Positions 43,620 through 52,519 of a DNA stretch of 64,000 nucleotides are shown here, piece after piece. Positions within the stretch are counted from its first letter, which is position 1, and the number at the start of each line of letters is the position of its first letter. This DNA comes from Nitrospirota bacterium (GTDB taxonomy: Bacteria; JACPQY01). A program made the position numbers and the translations under genes. The notes below the pieces were generated by a model. It did no database searches. It was not told the DNA's origin and saw only the letters and a program-made list of their open reading frames with translations. The stretch lies in NCBI GenBank assembly GCA_016180645.1, contig JACPAV010000003.1:124001-188000 (forward strand). The letters run 5' to 3'.

Positions 43620-44655
43620 ACTTGATAGCGATGGGGCCTTCCAAGCTTGGAACGATGAACCGAAAACATTCCCCCCGGCTTCCGTGGATGTTTCCCCGGA
43701 TCGAGCTCCGCGAACAATGATTCCGAAGGGTCGGCCCTGACTTTTCGCTTCGTTGAGCAATTGCCGCTTGAGTGTGGAGAAGGGAACCTTCCTGCCGGAC
43801 GTCATGATCAGGTTTCCCATGCGCGCGACCGGCTTCTGAAAGGATCTCCAGCCAACCGGGCTTTCCGCCCGCCCGTGGCCATTGGAGTGTTGGAAACCCT
43901 TGATCGGAGTTCTCGACAGCAGGTAGTTCTTCAGAACACCTCTCTCAACGAGCGAGACCGCTTGTGCCGGAACCCCTTCCGAGTCATGAGAGTAGGCTCC
44001 GTTCAAGGTCTTGCCGTCGTAGCGTTCCCGTGTTGGGTCATCCACCACGGTCAGGAAATCGGGAAGAATTTTCTTCCCCAACCTGTCCTTGAATGTGTGT
44101 CCTTCCTCGGGCCGGCGCTGTCGTTCGCCTTCGAGCCGGTGGCCCAGCGCCTCATGGAGAAAGACACCGGCCACGTCACCGTCCAGGATGGCAGGCCCCG
44201 TATACGAAGCGATCTCTTCCGCCTCGGATCATGCGAGCAGCTCCGCGGCAAGCGCCTCCGCGTCCTGCGCCAGAGTGGGTTCATCGGGCATCTCTTGCGC
44301 CTCACGTCCGGCATGCCGTCGGAAACTGTCCAAGAGGATGCCATCCCGACTCATGGTCTTGCCGGCCAGATCGACCGTGTAGTAGGTGCCGGTAGTCTTC
44401 AGAGTTGTCCCTTCGGTGTTCACCAGGTAGTTGACGACTCGGTTCACCGGTACTTCCATCGTTGCGTCGATCACATGGGGATGCCCGGCCAATGTTCGAG
44501 TGGTTTTCTAGAGGGATGGTCGCCATGTCCCACAATGTCCAGGTATTTTCCCCGTAGTCCTCCTACGAGAATTCGTCCTCGGCGCTCACGCCGGAATTGT
44601 CAAGATCGTAGCTTCCCACGCGGACCTCAACGCCGGCCTGCCGATGGGGATGGAG
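43620..44655 (-). pseudogene. Decayed TldD/PmbA-family metalloprotease
   Basis: Fragments of one TldD-like protein can be read on the minus strand: EVRVGSYDLDNSG near 44630; EDYGENTWTLWDMAT near 44550; VVNYLVNTEGTTLKTTGTYY from 44455; and AGVFLHEALGHRLEGERQ near 44170, with the HExxxH zinc motif. Then come KTLNGAYSHDSEGVPAQ and GRPFGIIVRGARSGETST. Lesions are an in-frame TAG at 44565-44563, a frameshift near 44490, a TGA at 44231-44229 (probably from CGA), and loss of both ends, since homology stops near 43630 and the N-terminal domain is missing. The protein should be about 450-550 residues. It must be non-functional. Confidence 0.82.
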
Positions 44656-44669
44656 CGAAGGGGGGGGGC

Positions 44670-44704
44670 TTGACGGCGCCATGCAAGCAAGTATATGCTT
44701 GCAT
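44670..44704 (+). promoter_or_regulatory. Promoter and 24-base operator of the efflux operon
   Basis: TTGACG (44670-44675) and TATATG (44692-44697) are 16 bases apart. A perfect dyad, ATGCAAGCA-AGTATA-TGCTTGCAT (44681-44704), covers the spacer and -10. It is the likely operator of the TetR protein encoded immediately downstream, giving autoregulation of the whole operon. The ATG at 44710 is only a few bases past the expected transcript start. Confidence 0.75.
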
Positions 44705-44709
44705 GCATC

Positions 44710-45321
44710 ATGTTCAGGGGGCTGTTCGCCAAGGAGCCGGACGTCAATGCCAAGGAGAGAATCCTGAAGGCCGCGTACGATCTTTTCCTCCGCGATGGGA
44801 TTGAGACGACCCCTACCCGAAAAATCGCACAGGCTGCGAAGGTGAACGAGGTCACGTTGTTCCGGCATTTCCGCAGCAAGGACGGCCTCATCCGCGCGGT
44901 CATCGAGCGCCATGCGCCGTCCGTCGTCGCCGCCAAACTCGGGGACCTCGCGCCAACGGACGACCTCGAAGAAGATCTCTACCGGCTCACCCGCCGGATC
45001 ATGGGGTTCCATACGGAGCACGCGGAGTTCTTCAGGTTCGTTTTCGTGAACCTTTCCAGGACGAAGCATCAGGACATCTTTCGAAATATCCCGACGCAAT
45101 TCCTCGCGCATCAGAAGAAGTTTTTCGGCTCTCTCTGCCGCCGCCGGGGACTGGATTGCACGGCCGTCTGCATGGAGTACGTCGCCCCCATCGTCTTGCG
45201 ATCGCTTCGACAGGTCTTCCTCGGAGATCCGTACCCCTTCCCGGGGGACGAGAAATTCGCCCGCACGCATGCTCGGATCTTCGCGGGGGCGCTGGGGGGC
45301 GAAAGCCGGAGTCGCAAATGA
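44710..45321 (+). CDS. TetR-family repressor of the efflux operon
   Basis: The 203-residue protein has a classical TetR helix-turn-helix: AKERILKAAYDLFLRDGIETTPTRKIAQAAKVNEVTLFRHFRSKDGLIRAVIE at residues 14-65. The C-terminal helical domain would bind a pump substrate. I chose the ATG at 44710 rather than 44695, because the earlier one lies inside the -10. There is no ribosome-binding site, so translation may be nearly leaderless. Its stop overlaps the TolC start as ATGA, tying repressor and pump expression together. Confidence 0.9.
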   Translation: MFRGLFAKEPDVNAKERILKAAYDLFLRDGIETTPTRKIAQAAKVNEVTLFRHFRSKDGLIRAVIERHAPSVVAAKLGDLAPTDDLEEDLYRLTRRIMGFHTEHAEFFRFVFVNLSRTKHQDIFRNIPTQFLAHQKKFFGSLCRRRGLDCTAVCMEYVAPIVLRSLRQVFLGDPYPFPGDEKFARTHARIFAGALGGESRSRK

Positions 45322-46712
45322 CTCGCACATTCGAATGCCCGATACTATCGAGGCTAAGCCTCGATAGCGGCTATCGAGGCTTAGCCTCGATAGTGGTAGC
45401 CCTCATGTTGGGGGGCGTGGCTCAGCCGGTCAGCTCTGCCGCCGACGGCTCTCTCACCCTCGGCCAGGCCCTCGAATACGCGCGGAAGCACAGTCCGCAG
45501 CTCCGGGGCGCGGAGGCGGCCGTCGACGCGGCCCACGGCCAGCAGTGGGAAACGCTCGGCGAGTTCCTGCCCCAGATGCACTGGAACATGCAGTTCACCC
45601 GGAACAGCAAGGCGCCCCTCGGTTCGCTCGCCGGCGGAGGCGGGAGCGGCATCCGCCCCTCTTTCACGTCTCAGGAGTTCTATTCCGACAGTCTGGCCAT
45701 TTCCCAGAAAGTCTTCACCTGGAAGATGGCGCCCGCTCTTCGGGCCTCGCAGGCCAATGTGCGCCGAACGGTCGAGGATCGTATGGCCGCCGAAAACGAT
45801 CTCACGCATGATGCCACCACCGCGTTCTACGGCCTTCTCTATGCGCGTCAGACGGTCGTCATCGCCGAGCGCGCGGAGAGCGTCGCCCGGACCACCCATG
45901 AGACGAGCGAGAAGCTCTACAAGGAGGGAAAAGCCTCCAGCTTTGACGTGTCCCGCGCGAAAGTCCGATGGGTCAACAGCCGGACGGATGTCATTCGCGC
46001 GAGAAACGGACTTCGATTGGCCAGGGAGCGACTCGCCGTCCTGCTCGGATGGAACGACGCCGGCGCGCTCGAAATTCAGGGGTCGCTGGAACGACCGCCG
46101 GCCGCCATCGACCTTGCCGGCTCCTTGGACCGCGCCGAGAAGGACAGACCTGAGCTGGTCTCCATCCGAGCCCAGCAGACGCTTCTTCGCAGCAACGTGG
46201 AAGTTGCCCGGTCATTCCTGATCCCGAGCGTGTCGGCGGGTTTCAGCTACCAGTTCGAAGACCCGTCGCTCACTTCCAGCCCGGACTACAAGGCATGGGC
46301 CGCCACGGCCACGCTCGCGGTCCCGCTCTTCGACGGCCTCACATCGTACGGCCGTCTCTCCGCCGCGCGGGCCCAAGTGCGGAGGTCGCAGGCCGCCGAG
46401 CAGCAGATCCGCGAGGCGATCGATCTTGAGGTTCGCCAGGCTGTTCTCTCGCTTGGCGAGGCCGGCGAGCGCATCGAGGCCCAGCGGGAAAACGTCTCCA
46501 CCGCGAAGGAGAACCTGAGGATCGCTCAGGAGCGATTTCGTCTGGGCCTGCTCTCGCTCCTGGATCTCAAGGACGCCGAACTGACATTAACGCAGGCGGA
46601 AACGGCGCATGCAGAAGCCCTGTTCCACTATCAACTTGCCGCGACCGATCTGGAACATGCGATGGGCGGGCCGATCGAACCGGGCCGCGAGTCCACCCCG
46701 AAAGGAGACTGA
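45318..46712 (+). CDS. TolC-family outer-membrane efflux protein 1
   Basis: The 464-residue protein has the two-fold TolC repeat: SLTLGQALEYARKHSPQLRGAEAAVDAA at the N-terminus and PELVSIRAQQTLLRSNVEVARS in the second half, ending LLDLKDAELTLTQAETAHAEALFHYQLAATDLEHAMG. It forms the exit duct for the pump. The ATG at 45318 overlaps the TetR stop. The signal peptide is unusual: residues 9-25 (ILSRLSLDSGYRGLASIV) are encoded by a 49-base twin palindrome (45345-45393) also found at 59425, so the repeat makes part of the export signal. Confidence 0.92.
   Translation: MTRTFECPILSRLSLDSGYRGLASIVVALMLGGVAQPVSSAADGSLTLGQALEYARKHSPQLRGAEAAVDAAHGQQWETLGEFLPQMHWNMQFTRNSKAPLGSLAGGGGSGIRPSFTSQEFYSDSLAISQKVFTWKMAPALRASQANVRRTVEDRMAAENDLTHDATTAFYGLLYARQTVVIAERAESVARTTHETSEKLYKEGKASSFDVSRAKVRWVNSRTDVIRARNGLRLARERLAVLLGWNDAGALEIQGSLERPPAAIDLAGSLDRAEKDRPELVSIRAQQTLLRSNVEVARSFLIPSVSAGFSYQFEDPSLTSSPDYKAWAATATLAVPLFDGLTSYGRLSAARAQVRRSQAAEQQIREAIDLEVRQAVLSLGEAGERIEAQRENVSTAKENLRIAQERFRLGLLSLLDLKDAELTLTQAETAHAEALFHYQLAATDLEHAMGGPIEPGRESTPKGD
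45345..45393. repeat. 49-base twin palindrome, copy 1, inside a TolC signal peptide
   Basis: Two perfect 23-base palindromes (CTATCGAGGCT-A-AGCCTCGATAG at 45345-45367 and the same with T in the centre at 45371-45393) are joined by CGG. The halves are reverse complements of each other. The element lies in the first 25 codons of the TolC gene. Copy 2 with the same geometry is at 59425-59473. Confidence 0.9.
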
Positions 46713-46716
46713 TGTT

Positions 46717-47643
46717 GTGAAACCGGGAAAGATTGTGGCCATCCTCGTTGCCGCGGGAATCCTCGGCCTCGCCGGGTACCGCATTGTCGGACAGATCCGG
46801 AAGGGCAAAGCGCCCGCGGCGGACATGGCAGGGAAGTCCAAGGCCGTGCCCATCGCCGTCGCCACCGTGCAGAGGGTGGACATGGAGTCCATCCTCGAAC
46901 TCACGGGCGACGTCCGGGGCCTGAACGAAGCACGCGTGTTTCCCAAGGTGCCGGGGAAGCTGATGCGCCGGGTGAAAGACGTGGGGGATACCGTACGGAA
47001 AGGCGAGACCCTAGTCATGGTGGACCGGGACGAGCCCGCGCTCGAATTCGCTCCGGGAGAAGTCACCTCTCCACTCGATGGAGTCATCACACGCTATTTC
47101 GTCGACCGGGGTGAGCTGGTCTCGCCCGCCACCCCGATTGCCGAGGTCGCGGAGATCTCGCCCGTGAAGGTGCTTGTTCGAGTGGGGGAGCGTGAACTCC
47201 CCCGCGTTCGCATGGGGCAGTCGGCCCGGTTCCGGGTGGACGCCTATCCCGGCCAGATCTTTCGAGGGACGGTGGCGCAGATTTCCGAGGCGCTGGGACT
47301 GGGCTCGCGCGCATCCGACGTGGAGATCCATCTCATGAACCCGGACAAGAAACTGAAGCCGGGGATGTTCGCGCGGGTGGAGCTGATCCTCGACCGCCAT
47401 CCACACGCCCTGGCCGTTCCCGAGGAATCCCTGCTGGAAGTAGATGGCGAGAGTTTTGTGTACACCGTGCCCGACGGAATGGCCCGGAGGACCAGGGTGG
47501 AAATCGGTCTGCGTCAGTCGGGCCGGGTGGAAATCCTGAAGGGGCTCAGTGGGACGGAAAAAGTCGTCACCATCGGCTGGCAGAATCTGGCGGACGGCTC
47601 GGTGGTGGATGTGGTCGAAGAAGCGGAGGAGAATCAGCCTTGA
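46717..47643 (+). CDS. RND efflux periplasmic adaptor (membrane fusion protein)
   Basis: The 308-residue protein has an N-terminal membrane anchor (KIVAILVAAGILGLAGYRIVG), then a lipoyl-like domain split by only a short link (KLMRRVKDVGDTVRKGETLVMVDRDEPALEF to VTSPLDGVITRYFVDRGELVSPATPIAEVA), a beta-barrel domain and a C-terminal membrane-proximal domain. The usual alpha-helical hairpin that reaches TolC is essentially missing. The GTG at 46717 has GGAG nine bases upstream; an ATG at 46712 is out of frame. Its stop overlaps the RND start as TTGA. It must connect one or both RND pumps of the operon to a TolC. Confidence 0.9.
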   Translation: MKPGKIVAILVAAGILGLAGYRIVGQIRKGKAPAADMAGKSKAVPIAVATVQRVDMESILELTGDVRGLNEARVFPKVPGKLMRRVKDVGDTVRKGETLVMVDRDEPALEFAPGEVTSPLDGVITRYFVDRGELVSPATPIAEVAEISPVKVLVRVGERELPRVRMGQSARFRVDAYPGQIFRGTVAQISEALGLGSRASDVEIHLMNPDKKLKPGMFARVELILDRHPHALAVPEESLLEVDGESFVYTVPDGMARRTRVEIGLRQSGRVEILKGLSGTEKVVTIGWQNLADGSVVDVVEEAEENQP

Positions 47644-50600
47644 CTCTCCCGGATTTTGCCGTCAATCGTCCGGTGGCCGTCGCCATGCTTTATGTGGGAC
47701 TGCTGGTCCTGTCGGTTGTCTCCTTCCTGCGGATGAGGATCGAACTCATGCCGGACATCACGTTCCCCACGCTCGGCCTCATCACCAGCTACCCTGGCGC
47801 AAGCGCAGAGGAGGTCGAGCAGAAGATCACCCGTCTGGTCGAATCCCAGGTCTCCATCGTGCGAGGCATGAAAGAGATCCAGTCCATTTCAAAAGAAGGG
47901 ATATCGACGGTCCGCCTGAAATTCGACTGGGGGACCAACCTCGACGACGCCGCCAACGACGTGCGCGACCGGCTCGGCATTCTCAAGAACTTCCTTCCCG
48001 AAGGCGTGGACGAGCCGACGATCTTCCGGTTCGATCTGAAGGATCTTCCGGTTCTCATGATCGGCGCGCAGGCCGAGGAATCCTACCCGCGGCTGTTCCA
48101 CATCCTGGACTCGGAAGTGTCCGACATGGTGAAACGCGTGCCGGGCGTGGGCAACGTCTTCGTCCGCGGCGGACTCGTTCGGCAGGTGAACGTGAATGTG
48201 GACAGGCAGCGGCTGGAAGCCCACCGGCTCACGCTCCTCGATCTCGCGCGCTCACTTCAGGCCAACAACATCACCCTCCCGGCAGGCGACATCTCCGTCG
48301 GACGCACCAACTACCTGCTCCGGGTGCCGGGCGAATTCGAATCGCTCGATCAAATCGCGCGGATTCCCGTCGGCTACGCTCAGGGTCGGACTTTGACTCT
48401 GGACGACGTGGCCGCCGTGGAAGACGGCCATTTCGACGAAAAAGAACGGGTGGAGATCAAGGGCCGTACAGGCGCGATTTTCTTCATCCAGAAGAGATCC
48501 GAGGCCAACACCGTTGAGGTGGCCGCCGCCGTGAAGGCCAAACTTCCGGAGATTCAGGCTCGATTGCCGCGGGACGTGAAGCTCCAAGTACTCATCGACA
48601 ATTCGGTGAACGTCAAACGCAGCATCTACAACCTGCGCGAAGTGCTCTGGGTGGCGGTCGTGCTGATCGTCCTCGTCGTCCTGCTCTTTCTCCGGCAATG
48701 GCGGCCCGCCTTGATTGTGTGCACCTCGATCCCCGTTTCGCTCATCGACAGTTTCATGATCCAGTATTTCCTCGGCTACAGCATCAATTCGATCTCGCTC
48801 CTTGCGCTCACGATCGCGGTGGGTCTCGTGGTGGACGATGCCATCGTCGTGATGGAAAATCAGATCCGCCACCAGGATGAACTGAAGGAGCCGCCCCGAA
48901 TCGCGGCCGTCAACGCGGCCAAGGAGGTCTCCCTCGCGATCGTGGCCTCCACGTTCACGTCGTGCATCGTATTTCTCCCGGTCGTCTTCGTCGGCGGCGT
49001 GGCCGGCGTGCTGTTCAAATCCCTCGCCCTGGTCATCTGCGTCACCCTCCTCCTCTCGCTGTTCGACGCGCTGACGCTCAACCCCATGCTCGGCGCCCTG
49101 CTGTTGAAAGGGGCCAAGCCGTCCACGAACGGGTTCTACGCCCGAACGGAACGCTGGTTTGTCGCTTTGGGCCAATCCTATCGATCCGCCATCGGGTGGG
49201 CGCTGGACCATCGCAAAACCGTGCTCGCGTCGGCCACGGTGCTGTTCTTCGGCAGCGCCGGGCTGGTCCGTTTTGTCGGCACCGAGTTCTTCCCCGAGTC
49301 CGATCAGGGCCAGCTACAAGCGGAATTTCAGCTCCCCGTCGGAACGCGCGTGGAAGCAACGCATGACGCGATGAACCAGTTTGAACAGGTCTACAACACT
49401 GTGGTGAAGCCCGAGTGGTCGCAGAACTACTTCTGGCGGGACGGACTCAACCCGAGGATGGGATTCGGCGGATTCATGGGCATGCGGGAGGATTCGAACA
49501 TCGGTCGATTCCAGGCCGTCCTGGTGGAGAAATCGGAACGTCCCGTCGGCATGAAAGAGATCAACCAGAAGCTTCGGGAGGCCAGCGCGAGAATTCCCGG
49601 TCTCACCCGCGTCAATTTCTTCGCAGGGGATTTCATGAGCCGGATGCTGCTCGGGCGGGAGAAACCCCTGGCGGTGGACGTGTTCGGTTACGACCTCGGA
49701 AGGATGCACGACGTGGCGCGGAAGGTTGAATCCGCCCTGAAGACCACTCCAGGGATAGCCGATGCGAGCATTTCGCTCGATCTAAGGCGCCCGGAATATC
49801 ACGTGGTGGTCGATCGCGCGAAGGCGGCCGCCCTCGGGATTCCCGTGAAGGACGTGGCCGATACGTTCAAGCTCGGCTTCTCCCAATCCCGCGCGAGCAT
49901 CTACCGGGAGTTGGGCGAGGAGTACGACATCGTCATCCGGATGCGGGAGGAGGATCGACGCGACGAGCCGGACCTGACGGGACTGTTCGTGCGCTCGCCG
50001 GGCGGCGATCTCATCCGTCTCTCCAACCTCGCGCAATTCGAGAAGACCACGGGCCCGATCGAGATCGAACGGCAGGATCAGCAGCGGGTTATCCACGTCG
50101 AAGCCAACATCCAGGGAAGTTCCATCGGCCAGCTCGCCGCCAAGGTTCAAGAGAAGCTCGACCGCATCCCGCTGCCGCCGGGCGTGGTGGTGGCCATCGG
50201 CGGTTCGGTGAAAGAGCAGAAGGAATCCTTCCGCCTTCTGGGTCTGGCCCTCATCCTCGGCGTGCTCCTCACGTTCATGGTCATGGCGGCCCAATTCGAG
50301 TCCCTCCGGGCGCCGTTCGTGATCATGTTCTCCGTGCCCTTTGGTTTCGTCGGGGCCGTCTGGATGTTTCTCCTGACAGGCTTCCACCTGAACGTCTCAA
50401 CCTTCATCGGGCTGATCATGATGGTGGGTCTGGTCGTGAAGAACGCCATCGTGTATCTGGACTACGCCATGAAGAAGGAACGCGAGGGCCTCCCTCTCCG
50501 GGAGGCGTTGATCGAGGCGGGCCGCGTGCGGCTCCGGCCGATCCTGATGACCGCATGCGCGATGATTTTCGGCCTGCTCCCCATGGCGCTGTCCACCCGC

Positions 50601-50741
50601 GAGGGATCCGAAACATGGCAGCCGCTCTCGCTCACCGTCATCGGCGGGCTGATCGTGTCCACCGCGGTGACCCTGATCCTGATTCCGACGCTCTATTACT
50701 CGATTTCCGGGCGGAAACGGAGATCGGCGCCCACCGCATGA
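47640..50741 (+). CDS. RND efflux transporter 1 (AcrB type)
   Basis: The 1033-residue inner-membrane pump has twelve predicted helices and the two large periplasmic loops of the HAE family. Proton-relay residues are kept: VGLVVDDAIVVMEN (paired Asp) in TM4 and MVGLVVKNAIVYLDY (Lys) in TM10. Other hallmarks are FFRMRIELMPDITFPTL-type entry and SYPGASAEEVEQ in the first loop. The start is TTG at 47640, overlapping the adaptor stop as TTGA. Its stop overlaps the TolC-2 start (ATGA). Substrates cannot be predicted. Confidence 0.94.
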   Translation: MTLPDFAVNRPVAVAMLYVGLLVLSVVSFLRMRIELMPDITFPTLGLITSYPGASAEEVEQKITRLVESQVSIVRGMKEIQSISKEGISTVRLKFDWGTNLDDAANDVRDRLGILKNFLPEGVDEPTIFRFDLKDLPVLMIGAQAEESYPRLFHILDSEVSDMVKRVPGVGNVFVRGGLVRQVNVNVDRQRLEAHRLTLLDLARSLQANNITLPAGDISVGRTNYLLRVPGEFESLDQIARIPVGYAQGRTLTLDDVAAVEDGHFDEKERVEIKGRTGAIFFIQKRSEANTVEVAAAVKAKLPEIQARLPRDVKLQVLIDNSVNVKRSIYNLREVLWVAVVLIVLVVLLFLRQWRPALIVCTSIPVSLIDSFMIQYFLGYSINSISLLALTIAVGLVVDDAIVVMENQIRHQDELKEPPRIAAVNAAKEVSLAIVASTFTSCIVFLPVVFVGGVAGVLFKSLALVICVTLLLSLFDALTLNPMLGALLLKGAKPSTNGFYARTERWFVALGQSYRSAIGWALDHRKTVLASATVLFFGSAGLVRFVGTEFFPESDQGQLQAEFQLPVGTRVEATHDAMNQFEQVYNTVVKPEWSQNYFWRDGLNPRMGFGGFMGMREDSNIGRFQAVLVEKSERPVGMKEINQKLREASARIPGLTRVNFFAGDFMSRMLLGREKPLAVDVFGYDLGRMHDVARKVESALKTTPGIADASISLDLRRPEYHVVVDRAKAAALGIPVKDVADTFKLGFSQSRASIYRELGEEYDIVIRMREEDRRDEPDLTGLFVRSPGGDLIRLSNLAQFEKTTGPIEIERQDQQRVIHVEANIQGSSIGQLAAKVQEKLDRIPLPPGVVVAIGGSVKEQKESFRLLGLALILGVLLTFMVMAAQFESLRAPFVIMFSVPFGFVGAVWMFLLTGFHLNVSTFIGLIMMVGLVVKNAIVYLDYAMKKEREGLPLREALIEAGRVRLRPILMTACAMIFGLLPMALSTREGSETWQPLSLTVIGGLIVSTAVTLILIPTLYYSISGRKRRSAPTA

Positions 50742-52516
50742 GAGGTCATTCGAGCAATCTCCAGATGAGACACGCAATGACCAAGGGCCGCAGGCATAAA
50801 GCCTGCGCCTACCACTGGGGAATGCGTGCTCCGGTAGCCGCGGGCCATGTTCCATGCCGCACCGTCCATGGTGCGGCGACATATCATGGTCCCATACCCT
50901 CCGTGGCATGGGGCTTTAGCCCGCGTCTTTGCAGCGGGCTCTCGTTCTTGGCTATTGCCGCTTGGGGCGTGTTGTCTGCCCCACCCTTCACCTTCGCCCT
51001 TGATCTCGAGGAGGCCCTCCGCGAGGCCCGCAAGAATGCCGTGGAAATCGAGGAACCCCAGGCGGAACTGGAGCGGGCCAAGGCGGACGTTCGCGGCGTT
51101 CGAGCCATGTACGATTGGACGTTGTTCGGAAACTCCCGTTGGGCACAGGATCGCAGCGAACAAGCTTCGGCTTTCGCCGGCGACCGCCGGGACCAAGCCG
51201 TGGGCGAATTCGGCGCGCGTCGTCTGCTTCCCTCCGCCACGTTCTTCCAGGCGAGCGTGAAGCATCAGAGGGACTTCACGAAATTCCCGGCGATATCCGC
51301 AGTCGCGGGAGCCGACATTCCCGGCGGCGGGGGTGGCGCCACCGATTCCGCCCTTCCGACCGATGCGGCAGCGGCCGGCAACGGAGCCGGCTCGGTCTCC
51401 TCCCAAGCGCCCCCGATCCTCGATCCCTCGAAGTTCCAGACCTTCAATCCCGCCTATGGGACGCGGGCGGATTTCATCATCAAACAGCCCCTTTGGCGGA
51501 ATTGGCTCGGCCGGGAGCTCCGACTACAGGAAGAAGTGGCCGGTATCGGGACGGTTCAGCCCGAGTACGATCGGCGAATCCGGTTGATTGCCGTCCAGGC
51601 CGAGACCGAGCAACTCTTCTGGGCCCTGGCGGGACTCGAGGCCCACATCGGCCTCACGCAAACGCTTCTCGACAAGTCCCGCCGCTTCGCCGATCTCATG
51701 CGCAAACGAACCGCGCTCGGGAGATCGGACGAAGTAGACGTAGCCACCGCGGACGCCGCCGTTATCGCCATGGAAGGAAATCTTCTGAACCTCGAAACGG
51801 CCGCCGACGATGTGCGGCACAGGCTGGCCATCCGCCTTGGGTCCTCGATGGATTTCGCAGACATCCGGACACCCTCTGAATCGCTAACCCGGACTCCTCT
51901 GGCCTCTCCCGCCGGTTCTTCAAAGGAGGCCAAGGATTCCGCACTGAAGACCCGGCAGGACTTGGCCTTGATCGCCGCCATGCGTCGATCGCTGGGTTCC
52001 CACACGGCCCTTGCCAATGAACAACAGAAGCCTGGAGTGTCGCTGATCGGGTCGATGGCCACGTCGGGATTGGAAGGTGACGCCGCGCCGTCCCTCGGCG
52101 ATTCTGTCGACGACCCGCGGCATCTGACCTACTTCGTGGGATTGGAGTTCGAGATGAATCTGGATCGAACCGGCCCCCGCTCCAAGCGGGAATCGGTGTC
52201 CGCGCAGATTGCGGCTCTGAGCGCTCGCGCCCGCACGATTGAGCGGGATGCAAATCGCGAGATCGAACTCGCCTTCCAGGCCCTCGATTCCGCCGCCCGG
52301 AAGAAAGAGCTGGCCGAACGGCACATCCGAATCCTCGAAGAAAAAGTGCGGGCGGAGCGGGAGAAGTTCCAGCAGGCCAGGAGCGAGGAGGTCGTCGTCC
52401 TCCGCTATGAGATGGAAGTGCTCGGCGCGGAGGCCGATCGGATCACCGCCCTAAGAGAGGCGCGTGAGGCGGAAGCACGACTGCGGCTCGCCCTCCACGC
52501 CTACCCCACGGAATAG
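50738..52516 (+). CDS. TolC-family outer-membrane efflux protein 2
   Basis: The 592-residue protein has a TolC-like core: LDLEEALREARKNAVEIEEPQAELERAKADV, QAETEQLFWALAGLEAHIGLTQTLLDKS, and a C-terminal helical repeat ending EAEARLRLALHAYP. A Gly/Ala/Ser-rich insertion lies at about residues 190-225. The ATG at 50738 overlaps the RND-1 stop, but about 65 residues lie between it and the signal-like helix (LSFLAIAAWGVLSAPPFTFA). This stretch is encoded by three palindromes (50790-50940). Its divergence from TolC-1 suggests it serves RND-2, whose gene starts three bases after its stop. Confidence 0.85.
   Translation: MRGHSSNLQMRHAMTKGRRHKACAYHWGMRAPVAAGHVPCRTVHGAATYHGPIPSVAWGFSPRLCSGLSFLAIAAWGVLSAPPFTFALDLEEALREARKNAVEIEEPQAELERAKADVRGVRAMYDWTLFGNSRWAQDRSEQASAFAGDRRDQAVGEFGARRLLPSATFFQASVKHQRDFTKFPAISAVAGADIPGGGGGATDSALPTDAAAAGNGAGSVSSQAPPILDPSKFQTFNPAYGTRADFIIKQPLWRNWLGRELRLQEEVAGIGTVQPEYDRRIRLIAVQAETEQLFWALAGLEAHIGLTQTLLDKSRRFADLMRKRTALGRSDEVDVATADAAVIAMEGNLLNLETAADDVRHRLAIRLGSSMDFADIRTPSESLTRTPLASPAGSSKEAKDSALKTRQDLALIAAMRRSLGSHTALANEQQKPGVSLIGSMATSGLEGDAAPSLGDSVDDPRHLTYFVGLEFEMNLDRTGPRSKRESVSAQIAALSARARTIERDANREIELAFQALDSAARKKELAERHIRILEEKVRAEREKFQQARSEEVVVLRYEMEVLGAEADRITALREAREAEARLRLALHAYPTE
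50790..50940. repeat. Three hairpins in the 5' part of the second TolC gene
   Basis: GCAGGC-ATAAA-GCCTGC (50790-50806), GCCGCACC-GTCCAT-GGTGCGGC (50856-50877) and AGCCCGC-N9-GCGGGCT (50918-50940) lie within 150 bases. The first and third resemble the widespread GCAGGC-TAAA-GCCTGC REP-type hairpins. They form part of the coding region before the signal helix. Confidence 0.72.
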
Positions 52517-52519
52517 GTC

